In this document: positions 30,173-39,480 of the stretch, piece after piece
Position numbering within the stretch: the stretch's first letter is position 1
Layout: each line of letters opens with the position of its first letter
From: Victivallis vadensis
GTDB taxonomy: Bacteria; Verrucomicrobiota; Kiritimatiellia; UBA8416; CAMCYG01
NCBI GenBank assembly: GCA_945883775.1
Contig: CAMCYG010000007.1
Location: 1 to 39,579, forward strand
Length of the DNA: 39,579 bases
Reading direction: 5' to 3'
Notes under the pieces: generated by a model
What the model saw: only the letters and a program-made list of their open reading frames with translations
What the model was told of the DNA's origin: nothing
The model's database searches: none
Translations under genes and position numbers: made by a program

Positions 30173-30246
30173 GCTTAAGACACTTACAAATCACCTGTTT
30201 CATAGCAATCTTTATCTACCCGACATCCTTATCTACCCAAAACGCT

Positions 30247-30282
30247 AAAAGTCGGCGGCCTCGCAAAAGACCGTCGACTTTT
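30247..30282 (-). terminator. Hairpin, possible terminator downstream of the MFS gene
   Basis: AAAAGTCGGCGG-12nt-CCGTCGACTTTT stem; T-rich on the minus-strand 3' side. Confidence 0.5.
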
Positions 30283-30400
30283 ACTACATCGCCGCGGCTG
30301 GTATTCAGAGACCTTAATCACCGCAGCGGCCATGCTCTTGCCGGCATGATCCGCTTCTATCCCGTCCCTATTACGCTGACCGCGCATCTAGCTGAGCAAT

Positions 30401-31807
30401 TTATCCCTTCCAGCTCTTCTCTATCTCCTCCAGAGACTTTCCCTTAGTCTCAGGGACCTTCAGCCAGACAATGAGCACCAGGACAACACAGAACGCCGCA
30501 TATACATAGAACGGGAAAGCATGATTGAACTTCGCGACAAACCATGAACCCTTCGCATCCATCATGGGGAAAGTCTGCGTCACCAGATAATCCGCTATCC
30601 AGAGACAGAACGTCGCCAGCCCAAGCGCCCGGCCCCGCACCGCCGTCGGAAATATTTCCGACAGAATCACCCACACAACCGGCCCGACCGAAAGCCCGAA
30701 ACACGCAATATAAAGAATGATGAAAATCAACATCAGGTTGCTAGCCGCGGTAGGATCATGCAAAAGCTGGGCCATCAAGCCCATCGCAATCAGGCTCACC
30801 CCCATACCCAGCGCACCTATGATCATCAGCGGCTTCCGTCCCCATTTATCCACAGTTGCAATGGCAATTATAGTGAACAGGGTACAAGACCCGTTGATTA
30901 CAATCTGCTGAAGAAGACCTGCATTCACCCCCGTAGACTGACTCATCGTTTTGAAAATAGTCGCCCCGAAGTACATGAACACATTGATGCCGGTAACCTG
31001 CTGCAGAATCGCCAGCGATATTCCCAGCAACAGCGGCAGCCTCAGCCGCTTCGAAAACACCTCGCCCCATGACCCCTTCTCACCCGAAAGCGACTCGCGT
31101 ATCCCGCTTATCTCAATATTGGCAAAACTGCTCCCGCCAACCTTCGTCAGGATGTCATGCGCCTCATCACCCCTGCCTGCCTCAACCAGCCAGCGAGGAC
31201 TCTCAGGAATCCTTATCAGCAGGAGCAGAAACGCAACCGCCGGAACTATCCCTATTGCAAACATCCAGCGCCAGCCAATCGCCACATTCCACGCCTGATC
31301 CCCGCACCCTGCGATAAAGTAGTTTATGAAAGAAGTCGCCGCAATACCGCCCATGATCGCAATCTGGTTAACCGCCACCATCCGTCCCCGCATATGTCCG
31401 GGCGTAATTTCTGCGATGTACATCGGTGTGGACATCGAGGCAATGCCTATGCCAACCCCGCCAAGAAAACGAAACAGAATGAAGGTTAATATATCCTTTG
31501 GCAGCGCTGTCCCTATTGCCGAAAGCAGAAACAACACAGCCGCAAGCACCAGCGCCTTCTTGCGCCCGAACCTGTCCGAAATCGGACCAACAAGCAACAC
31601 CCCGGCCGCACACCCGATAAGCACACAGCCCGACGCCCAGCCCTTCATGAAATCATCCAGCCCGAATCGCACAGTCAGCGACTCAATCGCCCCGGAAATA
31701 ACGCCTGTATCATAACCAAACAGCAACCCACCCAGCGTCGCCACTAGGCAGATCGGAATCAGGTATGACAAGTTAACTCCTGTGTCGACATTTGAATTAT
31801 ACTTCAT
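30401..31807 (-). CDS. Sugar porter family MFS transporter
   Basis: GGLLFGYDTGVISGA, DRFGRKKAL, PESPRWL, QQVTGINVFMYF, PETKGKSLEEIE. Confidence 0.97.
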   Translation of the reverse strand: MKYNSNVDTGVNLSYLIPICLVATLGGLLFGYDTGVISGAIESLTVRFGLDDFMKGWASGCVLIGCAAGVLLVGPISDRFGRKKALVLAAVLFLLSAIGTALPKDILTFILFRFLGGVGIGIASMSTPMYIAEITPGHMRGRMVAVNQIAIMGGIAATSFINYFIAGCGDQAWNVAIGWRWMFAIGIVPAVAFLLLLIRIPESPRWLVEAGRGDEAHDILTKVGGSSFANIEISGIRESLSGEKGSWGEVFSKRLRLPLLLGISLAILQQVTGINVFMYFGATIFKTMSQSTGVNAGLLQQIVINGSCTLFTIIAIATVDKWGRKPLMIIGALGMGVSLIAMGLMAQLLHDPTAASNLMLIFIILYIACFGLSVGPVVWVILSEIFPTAVRGRALGLATFCLWIADYLVTQTFPMMDAKGSWFVAKFNHAFPFYVYAAFCVVLVLIVWLKVPETKGKSLEEIEKSWKG

Positions 31808-31816
31808 TGCTTTTCA

Positions 31817-33073
31817 TCACTTTCCGCAGTCGCTAATCGCCTTGAACATCGCAAGCATGTTTTTCAGCGGCGTTTTAGCCTGAATATTATGGATGGTATT
31901 AAACACAAAGCCGCCGCCTTCATTGAACAGCTCAATTCGCTCCCTCACCTGCTTGTAAACATCATCCGGCGTTCCAAATGGGAGCGTTTTCTGCGTATCA
32001 ACTCCACCACCCCAGAAGACCAGATCTTTCCCGAAAGTCTTCTTCAGATTCTTTTCATCCATCCCATTCGCCGAACACTGCACCGGGTTGAGTATGTCAA
32101 AACCGGCCTCGATGAGGTCGGGCAGCAGCTCAACCACACTCCCGCAACTGTGAATGAACACCTTCCAGTTTGAATTCTTGTGAATGAAATCATTAACCTT
32201 CTTATGAAAAGGCTTGTAGAGATCCCTGTAGGCATCCGGCGAGATAAACAACCCGTTTTGCGTGCCGAAATCGGTGCCGGTTGTGAACGCCGCCTGGACA
32301 TTGTCACCTAATTCCTTTGTCAGCCGCGCCAGATTCGCCAGCGCGATCTCGCACTGCTTCTCAAAAATCGCGTACACATAATCACGCCGGATTGCCGTTG
32401 AAACATACCACTCCTCAATCTCTCTGATTCCCTTTGTATGCTTCCTCCACATCGCCGGTACTAGCGCGATGTCTCCGAACGCTGTCCCCGGAACGCTGAG
32501 AATTGCACCCTTGCCTGCCGCCGCGGCCCTGCCCGCCTCGCTTACGAGGTGGTTCACAGTGTCATCATCCAGCGGCCCGAATTCTTCAAGATTGTCATTC
32601 ACGTCCAGCTTGTCATCATCAATCGGACCCTGCCGAGGTATCGCGTCGAAATAAAACCCCCCTTTGGGCATATGGCCGCTGGGCGGCACGGAAACATCGC
32701 CTTCCGGATGAATAAACCAGCCGCCCTTCCCGTCCGGCGTAAGATTGAAGTTGCCAGGCACCAACACCTCTGTGCCGTCAAACATTGTGAATGGTTTCCA
32801 GTCCTTGTTCTCGAACCCGAACATATTCTTCGGAGGCAGAACGCCAACCACATCTATCCCCAGCGCCGCGGCCAGCTTGTCGTCGATCTCGCCGAGCATC
32901 TGGTAAGGCTCGTGAACCCTGACACGGTAATCTTTCTCGCCGAGCACGGCCAGCCGCAACTGTGTAAGCGCGCTGGCAGAAATGCCGGTAACATGCGTCC
33001 CGCCGAAATCAACCGGCACGCGATCAGGTTGTACATGACTCAAAGCCGCCTGCAATCTTCCGCAACTGTTCAT
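31817..33073 (-). CDS. Uroporphyrinogen decarboxylase (URO-D) superfamily protein, probably a methyltransferase-like member
   Basis: LSHVQPDRVPVDFGG, FIHSCGSVVELLPDLIEAGFDILNPVQCSANGMD, VFWGGGVDTQ. Confidence 0.88.
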   Translation of the reverse strand: MNSCGRLQAALSHVQPDRVPVDFGGTHVTGISASALTQLRLAVLGEKDYRVRVHEPYQMLGEIDDKLAAALGIDVVGVLPPKNMFGFENKDWKPFTMFDGTEVLVPGNFNLTPDGKGGWFIHPEGDVSVPPSGHMPKGGFYFDAIPRQGPIDDDKLDVNDNLEEFGPLDDDTVNHLVSEAGRAAAAGKGAILSVPGTAFGDIALVPAMWRKHTKGIREIEEWYVSTAIRRDYVYAIFEKQCEIALANLARLTKELGDNVQAAFTTGTDFGTQNGLFISPDAYRDLYKPFHKKVNDFIHKNSNWKVFIHSCGSVVELLPDLIEAGFDILNPVQCSANGMDEKNLKKTFGKDLVFWGGGVDTQKTLPFGTPDDVYKQVRERIELFNEGGGFVFNTIHNIQAKTPLKNMLAMFKAISDCGK

Positions 33074-33235
33074 AAAACATCCTCCTTCTTTATACCACAA
33101 CCAAAACCATGAAAAGTCTTTCCCGGGAAACCGGGCGCAAAATACGCATCAGTGACTTTACGAAACATAGCACAGCAACCCTGTTAAGAGAATGGCTGAA
33201 ATCACAAAAACATATCCGCCATCACAATATTCCCG

Positions 33236-33264
33236 TTGACATATCCCAGCCCAGCCCATTAAAT
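33236..33264 (+). promoter_or_regulatory. Candidate promoter for the AraC gene
   Basis: TTGACA-N17-TTAAAT ending within the ORF's first ATG. Confidence 0.4.
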
Positions 33265-34105
33265 GCCAACCATGTTCTTCGACCCAGCAACCTATGACGG
33301 CGTCAATATACTCTGGGACAGCCGGCGAATAAAAACCTCAAGTACCAAATTCGGCGAAGTCCGTTATAAACCCGGAGGGTTCGTCGGCCCGCGCATCCAG
33401 CACTATTATGAACTGGTGGTACTTCACTCCGGCTCTTGCCGGGTGAGCATCGACGACGTTTCACACGACCTCACCCCCGGCTGGGCTGCCATTTTTATCC
33501 CAAAACACCGCGAATATTTCGAATTCTCCGCCATAGCCGAAACCCACCACTCCTGGTGCCATCTAGACCCCAGATTCATGCCAGCCGCCCTTAAACACCA
33601 AATATCCAAAGCGCCATTCACCACACCCTGCTCCGAAACCTTCAAGCACATCCACGCCGCCGCCTTCAAACTGCGCCCTCCCATAAAAAAACAGGCCGAC
33701 GGCCTGATCAACCTTATAGGGTTATCTCTCTTCTCCGAATACCTGAACATGGCACAGGAATTTATGGCCCAGTCCCATCATGACGCGGCAATCAATCTGG
33801 CAATACGGTACATGGAAGAACACTTCGGCGACGAGGACTGCCTTCCCGCGGCCCGGAATGTTTCAGGAGTATCCCAGAACGCGATGATTTACAAATTCAG
33901 GGAAGCACTCAAAACAACACCCGCCCGCTACCTCTGGAAACTGCGGACGGAACATGGCGTCGCCATGCTCAGCGACACAGGTTTAAGCGTGGCTGAAATA
34001 GGCTATCGCTGCGGATTCAAAAACCCCTACCACTTCTCAAAACTTGTCACAAAACTTCAAGGTGTCTCACCCAGACAAATCCGCCGCCGCGCCTGGCAGG
34101 ACTAA
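33263..34105 (+). CDS. AraC family transcriptional regulator
   Basis: N-terminal cupin-like region; C-terminal HTH: NVSGVSQNAMIYKFREALKTTPARYLWKLRTEHGVAML...VAEIGYRCGFKNPYHFSKLVTKLQGVSPRQIRR. Confidence 0.95.
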   Translation: MPTMFFDPATYDGVNILWDSRRIKTSSTKFGEVRYKPGGFVGPRIQHYYELVVLHSGSCRVSIDDVSHDLTPGWAAIFIPKHREYFEFSAIAETHHSWCHLDPRFMPAALKHQISKAPFTTPCSETFKHIHAAAFKLRPPIKKQADGLINLIGLSLFSEYLNMAQEFMAQSHHDAAINLAIRYMEEHFGDEDCLPAARNVSGVSQNAMIYKFREALKTTPARYLWKLRTEHGVAMLSDTGLSVAEIGYRCGFKNPYHFSKLVTKLQGVSPRQIRRRAWQD

Positions 34106-34169
34106 CCCAGGCCGTGGTGTCATAAAATGAAGAATTGAATATTGGTCAGTGTTGGTTTATATTAGTGAC

Positions 34170-34361
34170 ATGAAAGCAACGAAATATGTTTACTGGCAGG
34201 ATGGAGATATGTGGTTGGGGTACTTGGAAGATTTTCCGGACTATATGACACAGGGTGAATCCATTAAAGAATTGCAGGAAAACCTCAAGGACATCTTTCA
34301 AGAACTGAACAGCGGAAACATCCCCGGTGTTCGCAAGGTAGCGGAGTTGCAATTCGCATAA
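34170..34361 (+). CDS. hicB: HicB-family antitoxin
   Basis: WQDGDMWLGYLEDFPDYMTQGESIKELQENLKDIF, HicB-type fold sequence. Confidence 0.88.
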   Translation: MKATKYVYWQDGDMWLGYLEDFPDYMTQGESIKELQENLKDIFQELNSGNIPGVRKVAELQFA

Positions 34362-34534
34362 AGCGCATCGATCTCATTCGCCAGATCGAGACAGACGGCG
34401 CAGTTTTTATCCGACATGGCGGAAATCATGATTGGTATCAAAACCCGAAAACAGGTGCCTGTCAACCACCTCCTCGACACCGCGAGATCAAAGACCATCT
34501 TGCCCGCCACATCATCAGAAAATTAAAGAACTGA
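34358..34534 (+). pseudogene. hicA: HicA-family toxin ORF with ATA in place of the expected ATG start
   Basis: Manual translation (ATA)KRIDLIRQIETDGAVFIRHGGNHDWYQNPKTGACQPPPRHREIKDHLARHIIRKLKN*; absent from the ORF track because no ATG/GTG/TTG start exists. Confidence 0.82.
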
Positions 34535-34705
34535 CACAACAAAGCCATTCCACGCTACCTCGTGTCCTGCGGACACTCGGATGTTGATGGCTGACGTTTG
34601 CCTCCCCACAGAGCTTAACGGCGGATTATATTTTCTGAATTTTGGCTTTGTGAGGATGCATAAAATGTATACCATCAAGACACTTTTTAAGAGAGGTGAA
34701 TAAGC

Positions 34706-35521
34706 ATGCATATGAAATGGTTACTTGCAGGATTGCTGATGACATCGGTGTGTGTCGGTAATACGACAATTGAAGAAGACTGGACAAATCCACCGGTGGA
34801 TGCATTGAAATTTGCAGATCACTTGTTCGGCCCAACTCTTTGTGCCGTAATGTCAGCATTAAACCCTAAGTCACGGAACAATCCTTCTGGAGCATTGATC
34901 ACCCTCCGCGAGCCCAAAAGAATACTAGTTGTTCGTCCCGGCGGCATTGGCGATATGGTGCTCCTGCTACCATGCATCAAGGCGCTATCTAATCAATATC
35001 CCACAGCTCGCATTGATGTCGTGTGCGAGAAAAGAAACTTCGAAGTCCTAAAACTTGCTGGTGTCGATTGCACTCTTCTCCCTTACGACGGCAATCCCGC
35101 CAATTTCCTCTCCGCCACCGTGCTCCGCGGGCCGCTGGTCTATTCCCTCAGAATCGGCGAAAACTGGCAGAAGTTCCGCGGCGACGACGCCCACCCGGAC
35201 TACGAAGTGCTGCCGACCACGCCGTGGAACTACGGCCTGATCCTCGATGAGAAGAACCCGGAAAAGTCATTCAAAATCGTCACCAAGCCGATGACCGACC
35301 CGGTTTATTCTAGCAACAACGCGCCCGTCGAACTGCATGCCAGGGGACGGATCGTCCCGTCCTGGAAGGAAGCCCGCAACAGCGCCGACCTGCCGCCCGT
35401 CAGCCCGGTGAAATCCACCGAGCCCATCCAGGACATCGTCCTCATCCCATACGGCTGCGCCAAACTAAGGATCACCGAGTTTCCGGTCATCGATGAATCC
35501 GATAACTCCTCCGCCAACTGA
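34706..35521 (+). pseudogene. Chimeric ORF: GT9 (heptosyltransferase-like) N-terminal piece fused in frame to the C-terminus of a GH127-like beta-L-arabinofuranosidase
   Basis: PKRILVVRPGGIGDMVLLLPCIKALSNQYP (GT9) followed by VLRGPLVYSLRIGENWQKF...IVLIPYGCAKLRITEFPV (GH127 C-term). Confidence 0.8.
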
Positions 35522-35529
35522 CCAAAATC

Positions 35530-38500
35530 ATGCTGACAATGAAGAAATTCCTTAACATCATGGCGGCCTGCGCGACAGGAGCGGCAATGTCCGGATTGTT
35601 AGGAGCGGAGCCGGCCCTGCCACCCAAGTTCAAGATTGATCCGGCCAGCAAGGGCTTGGCCATGGGGGAGGGAGACCGGTGGACTGCGCTGCGCCGCGAA
35701 TTTGCCGCAATCCAGGTGGAGGCCATGGCACGCGCGATCGACAACCTGGCCACGACTTTTCCCCAGCAATACGATGCGACCACGCACCGCGCGGCACTCG
35801 AAGCGTTCAAGGCCAGGCAGACCGAACTGAAAACCATGCTGGATGGCGGGGATCCGGCCAGTCTGGCTGAGGCCGAGGCGCTGATGCAGGGCGTTCGCAG
35901 GGCGCTGCTGGCCAACCCGCTGCTAGATGATGCACAGATCATGATGGTGCGCCGTCCGTGTGGCAACGGGTTCATCTCCATGAACAGCCACTGCCATGTA
36001 ACCATCGCCCGCAACGGCTTCGACGATTCCATCATCGTGCTCTCCGACCTGCGCGGCAAACCGCGCTTCGACCTACTATACAAGCCTACCAGCGATGTGA
36101 TAGTGCGAGATATCGAGCCCGATTTCTCGGCCGGCCGGCTACTGTTCTCGAGCATGGACGTGAATCGTAAGTGGGCGGTCTTCGATATCAAGGTAGACGG
36201 AACCGGGCTCAGGCAGGTGTCGCCCAAGGAGCACCCAGACATCGACTGGTTCGACGGCTGTTACCTGCCGGACGGCCGGATCATTTTACTGTCAACGGCC
36301 TCATACCAGGCCCTGCCCTGCGAAAACGGGAGCCGCCTCATGGCGCAGACATATCTGCTCGACCCGGCCACGGGCAAGGTCCGCCAGCTCACTTTCGAGC
36401 AGGATTCGGATTACACCCCGTCCATCAACAATGACGGGCGGGTGCTCTATACCCGCTGGGAGTATTCGGACTTGATGCATTATTACTCCCGCATCCTGAT
36501 GACCATGAACCCTGACGGCACCTCGCAGCTCGCCGAGTACGGGAGCGGCTCGTATTACCCGACCGCGCTACTGCAGGCGCGTTCGATCCCCAGCGGCAAG
36601 ATGGTGGCGATCGTAGGCGGGCACCATGACGTGGCGGAACAAGGGCGCCTCGTGATTTTCAATCCTGCCCTAGGACGCAAATACCCGTTCAAGCACAACC
36701 CGCCCAGCAAGGAGTGGGGCCCAGCCGGTTCATTCCTCAGAATCAACGCCGAGGTCCTGCCACCCGAGGAGACCGGGTGTGTCGCCGAAATCCCTGGATG
36801 GGGCAAGCGAGTCGTGGGAGACGTGTGCGACCGGCAAACAGGCAACCAGTATGAACTAGGCAAGCCGATGTTCGCACACCCTTGGCCGCTGAACGAGAAC
36901 TACTTTCTGGTGAGCGCGAAAACCAAAGATGCGGGGCGTTGGAGCGTTTATCTCGTTGACACGTTCGACAACATGACCCTGCTGGCTGAAGACACGGGCG
37001 CGGGATTATTCGAGCCCGTCCTTCTGAAGACCAGGCCGCGCCCACCGGTCATCCCAGACCGCATCAAGCCCGGCGTGAAGACCGCCTCGGTGCATATCGC
37101 AGATATTTATACGGGACCGGGGTTGAAGGGCGTCCCGCCCGGCAAGGTCAAGGCGCTCCGCCTGTTCGCCTATCATTTCAACTACGTGGGCACGGGCGGG
37201 CACGAGTCGCTCGGCGTCGAGGCTGGCTGGGACATCAAACGCATCCTCGGAACTGTGCCGGTAGAGTCCGACGGGTCGGTATGCTTCGAGATACCAGCCA
37301 ACACGGCGATCTCGATTCAGCCGCTGGACGCCGACGGGGCATCGCTGCAGCTAATGCGCTCGTGGATCGTCGGCATGCCCGGCGAGCGTGTTTCCTGCGT
37401 TGGATGCCACGAGGATAACCGCAGTTCCGTGCCGACTGCCCGTACAAAGGCCGACAAAAAGGATATGTGCAAGATCACGCCGTGGTATGGTGAGCCAAGG
37501 CCCTTCGGGTTTACACATGAGGTCAGCCCAGTGCTCCAGAAATACTGCATCGGATGTCACGACGGCCCGCAACGGCCAGAGGGCCTCAAGCCGCCGAACA
37601 TGGGCAACGGCTATAATCTGCTCCATCCGTATGTACGCCGGCCGGGGCCTGAGAGCGAGACGGAGGTTTTGCCACCGCTGGAATACCACGTGTCGACTAG
37701 CCCGCTGATCCAGATGTTGAAAAAGGGTCACCACGGGGTGAAGCTCGACCGCGAGGCGTGGGACCGCCTATATGCATGGATTGACCTGAACGCGCCCTTC
37801 AAAGGTAAGTGGAGCCCTGGCGGTTTTGAAGGCCACCAGCAGAAGGAACGCCGGCTGGAGCTGGCCAAGCTATTTGCAAACAACGACGTCTCGCCCGAAG
37901 ACGAGTATGACCGCCGCGAAAAGGAGCTTAATGAAAGCCCCAAGCCCGACTACGTGAAGCCAGAGCCGGAGACGCCGGTGGTCAGGGACACCCTCAGCGC
38001 GCCAGGATTCCCGATGACGGCTGAGCAAGCGAAGGCGCTGCAGGCTGGGGCAGGCGAGACGCGCAAACTGGTGAAGCTGCCAGACGGAACCGCCATCGCG
38101 TTCGTGAAGATTCCCGCAGGCGCCTTTGTCATGGGCAGCCTCGACGGCGCCGCGGACGAGCGGCCACGCTCTGTGGTGAAAATCGCGAAACCATTCTGGA
38201 TGAGCGAGTGTGAACTGAAGAACGGGGAGTATGCACGATTCGATCCGCGGCACGACACGCGATACATCGATCAGCACGGCAAGGACCACAACTTCCCAGG
38301 GTATATCGCCAACCACACGAACCAGCCCGTTGCCCGTGTGACTTGGAGCCGTGCCATGGACTTCTGCGCATGGATGTCCAAGGCAACACACCTCAAAGTA
38401 ACCCTGCCAACCGAGGCGCAATGGGAATGGGCGGCCCGAGCTGGCACGGACAGCGACCTGTTCTACGGCAGCCGCAACGACGACTATTCGAAGTGGGCGA

Positions 38501-38901
38501 ACCTGGCCGGCCGAGAGATCCGCTGGAACAAGGTCGGATTCCAGGGCGGGCCAATCATCATGGAGCGCAAACCCTATCCGCCGGAAATGAACTTCCCGCT
38601 GCATGACGAGCGCTTCGAGGACAAATGGTTCGTGGTGGATTTCGTGGCGCAGTATGAGGCCAACCCGTGGGGCTTGAAGGACATCATCGGCAATGTCAGC
38701 GAATGGACCCGGTCCAGCTACCAACCCTATCCCTATCAGGAAGATGACGGCCGCAACAACGGTGACGCCGGGGAACGCAAAGTCGCCCGCGGCGGATCCT
38801 GGGCCAGCAGACCGGCGGATGCCAGGTCGGCGATGCGTCTGCCGTATGAGGCGTTCCAACCGGTGCATGACGTGGGCATCCGGCTGGTCATTGAGCAATA
38901 A
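35530..38901 (+). CDS. Large secreted HzsA-like protein with CxxCH motifs and C-terminal SUMF1/FGE-sulfatase-like domain
   Basis: Signal peptide; TolB/HzsA-like repeats; CVGCH and CIGCH; C-term FVKIPAGAFVMGS...LPTEAQWEWAARAGT...GNVSEWT...ARGGSW. Confidence 0.88.
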   Translation: MLTMKKFLNIMAACATGAAMSGLLGAEPALPPKFKIDPASKGLAMGEGDRWTALRREFAAIQVEAMARAIDNLATTFPQQYDATTHRAALEAFKARQTELKTMLDGGDPASLAEAEALMQGVRRALLANPLLDDAQIMMVRRPCGNGFISMNSHCHVTIARNGFDDSIIVLSDLRGKPRFDLLYKPTSDVIVRDIEPDFSAGRLLFSSMDVNRKWAVFDIKVDGTGLRQVSPKEHPDIDWFDGCYLPDGRIILLSTASYQALPCENGSRLMAQTYLLDPATGKVRQLTFEQDSDYTPSINNDGRVLYTRWEYSDLMHYYSRILMTMNPDGTSQLAEYGSGSYYPTALLQARSIPSGKMVAIVGGHHDVAEQGRLVIFNPALGRKYPFKHNPPSKEWGPAGSFLRINAEVLPPEETGCVAEIPGWGKRVVGDVCDRQTGNQYELGKPMFAHPWPLNENYFLVSAKTKDAGRWSVYLVDTFDNMTLLAEDTGAGLFEPVLLKTRPRPPVIPDRIKPGVKTASVHIADIYTGPGLKGVPPGKVKALRLFAYHFNYVGTGGHESLGVEAGWDIKRILGTVPVESDGSVCFEIPANTAISIQPLDADGASLQLMRSWIVGMPGERVSCVGCHEDNRSSVPTARTKADKKDMCKITPWYGEPRPFGFTHEVSPVLQKYCIGCHDGPQRPEGLKPPNMGNGYNLLHPYVRRPGPESETEVLPPLEYHVSTSPLIQMLKKGHHGVKLDREAWDRLYAWIDLNAPFKGKWSPGGFEGHQQKERRLELAKLFANNDVSPEDEYDRREKELNESPKPDYVKPEPETPVVRDTLSAPGFPMTAEQAKALQAGAGETRKLVKLPDGTAIAFVKIPAGAFVMGSLDGAADERPRSVVKIAKPFWMSECELKNGEYARFDPRHDTRYIDQHGKDHNFPGYIANHTNQPVARVTWSRAMDFCAWMSKATHLKVTLPTEAQWEWAARAGTDSDLFYGSRNDDYSKWANLAGREIRWNKVGFQGGPIIMERKPYPPEMNFPLHDERFEDKWFVVDFVAQYEANPWGLKDIIGNVSEWTRSSYQPYPYQEDDGRNNGDAGERKVARGGSWASRPADARSAMRLPYEAFQPVHDVGIRLVIEQ

Positions 38902-38960
38902 GCGCGGTCCTGCGGACAATCTAACATAACATCCCGTGCAACCACTTCAATCCAAGCACC

Positions 38961-39197
38961 ATGAAAATACCTAACATCCCAAAGCCATTGCGCCTTGGAC
39001 TCGCATCCGGCATCATTATCAGCATCATGACCGCCATGACCCACGCGGCGGTGCGCCTGCCGAAAATTTTCAGCGACCACATGGTGCTCCAACGGGATCA
39101 GCCGGTCGCGGTGTGGAGTTGGGCCGATCCTGGCAAAAAAATTAATAAGAAATCGCTTTTCTGGTGGTACAGGCACGCCAGAAATTACCAGCCATAA
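38961..39197 (+). pseudogene. Truncated sialate O-acetylesterase N-terminus
   Basis: Signal peptide then [30 protein letters not shown], which breaks into [18 protein letters not shown]-stop (junction near 39135). Confidence 0.8.
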
Positions 39198-39480
39198 AGA
39201 GTGTTCTCATGCTTGAAATGTGGCAGAACTGGGTCAAAAACGCAAGTGTGAGAGAAAACACAGCCTGCTATTCCAGAAAATGCTGCCTCTCGCGACCTTT
39301 CAGAAAAGCACGACACCTCTCGCTCCCACGTGGCCGTATCCTCACCTTCGGACGTGCAGAAGCCCGTCCCTCCGAAGGGTCAGATTTTTGCGGAGGGTTG
39401 ATGGCCAGTATTCTTGATTCGATCTCTGCTCATGCTAACTCATCCATAATCCCTCCCTTCTGGCTTGATCAATGTTAATA

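Noticed and set aside
35487-36242. 251-aa minus-strand ORF
   Set aside because: Antisense shadow of the HzsA-like gene; Ser/Arg-rich composition with no recognisable family.
37870-38919. 349-aa minus-strand ORF opposite the HzsA-like gene
   Set aside because: Shadow ORF in GC-rich coding sequence; the plus strand has clear domain motifs and the minus translation has none.
35095-39140. Searched by eye for IS terminal repeats or target-site duplications bounding the truncated block
   Set aside because: None convincing; I do not call a transposon.
39138-39160. attaataagaaatcgcttttc resembles attgataagaaattgcttttc at the sulfatase 5' end (about 30118-30138)
   Set aside because: Only about 20 nt, possibly shared signal-peptide-like coding; not enough to infer a recombination site at the right junction.
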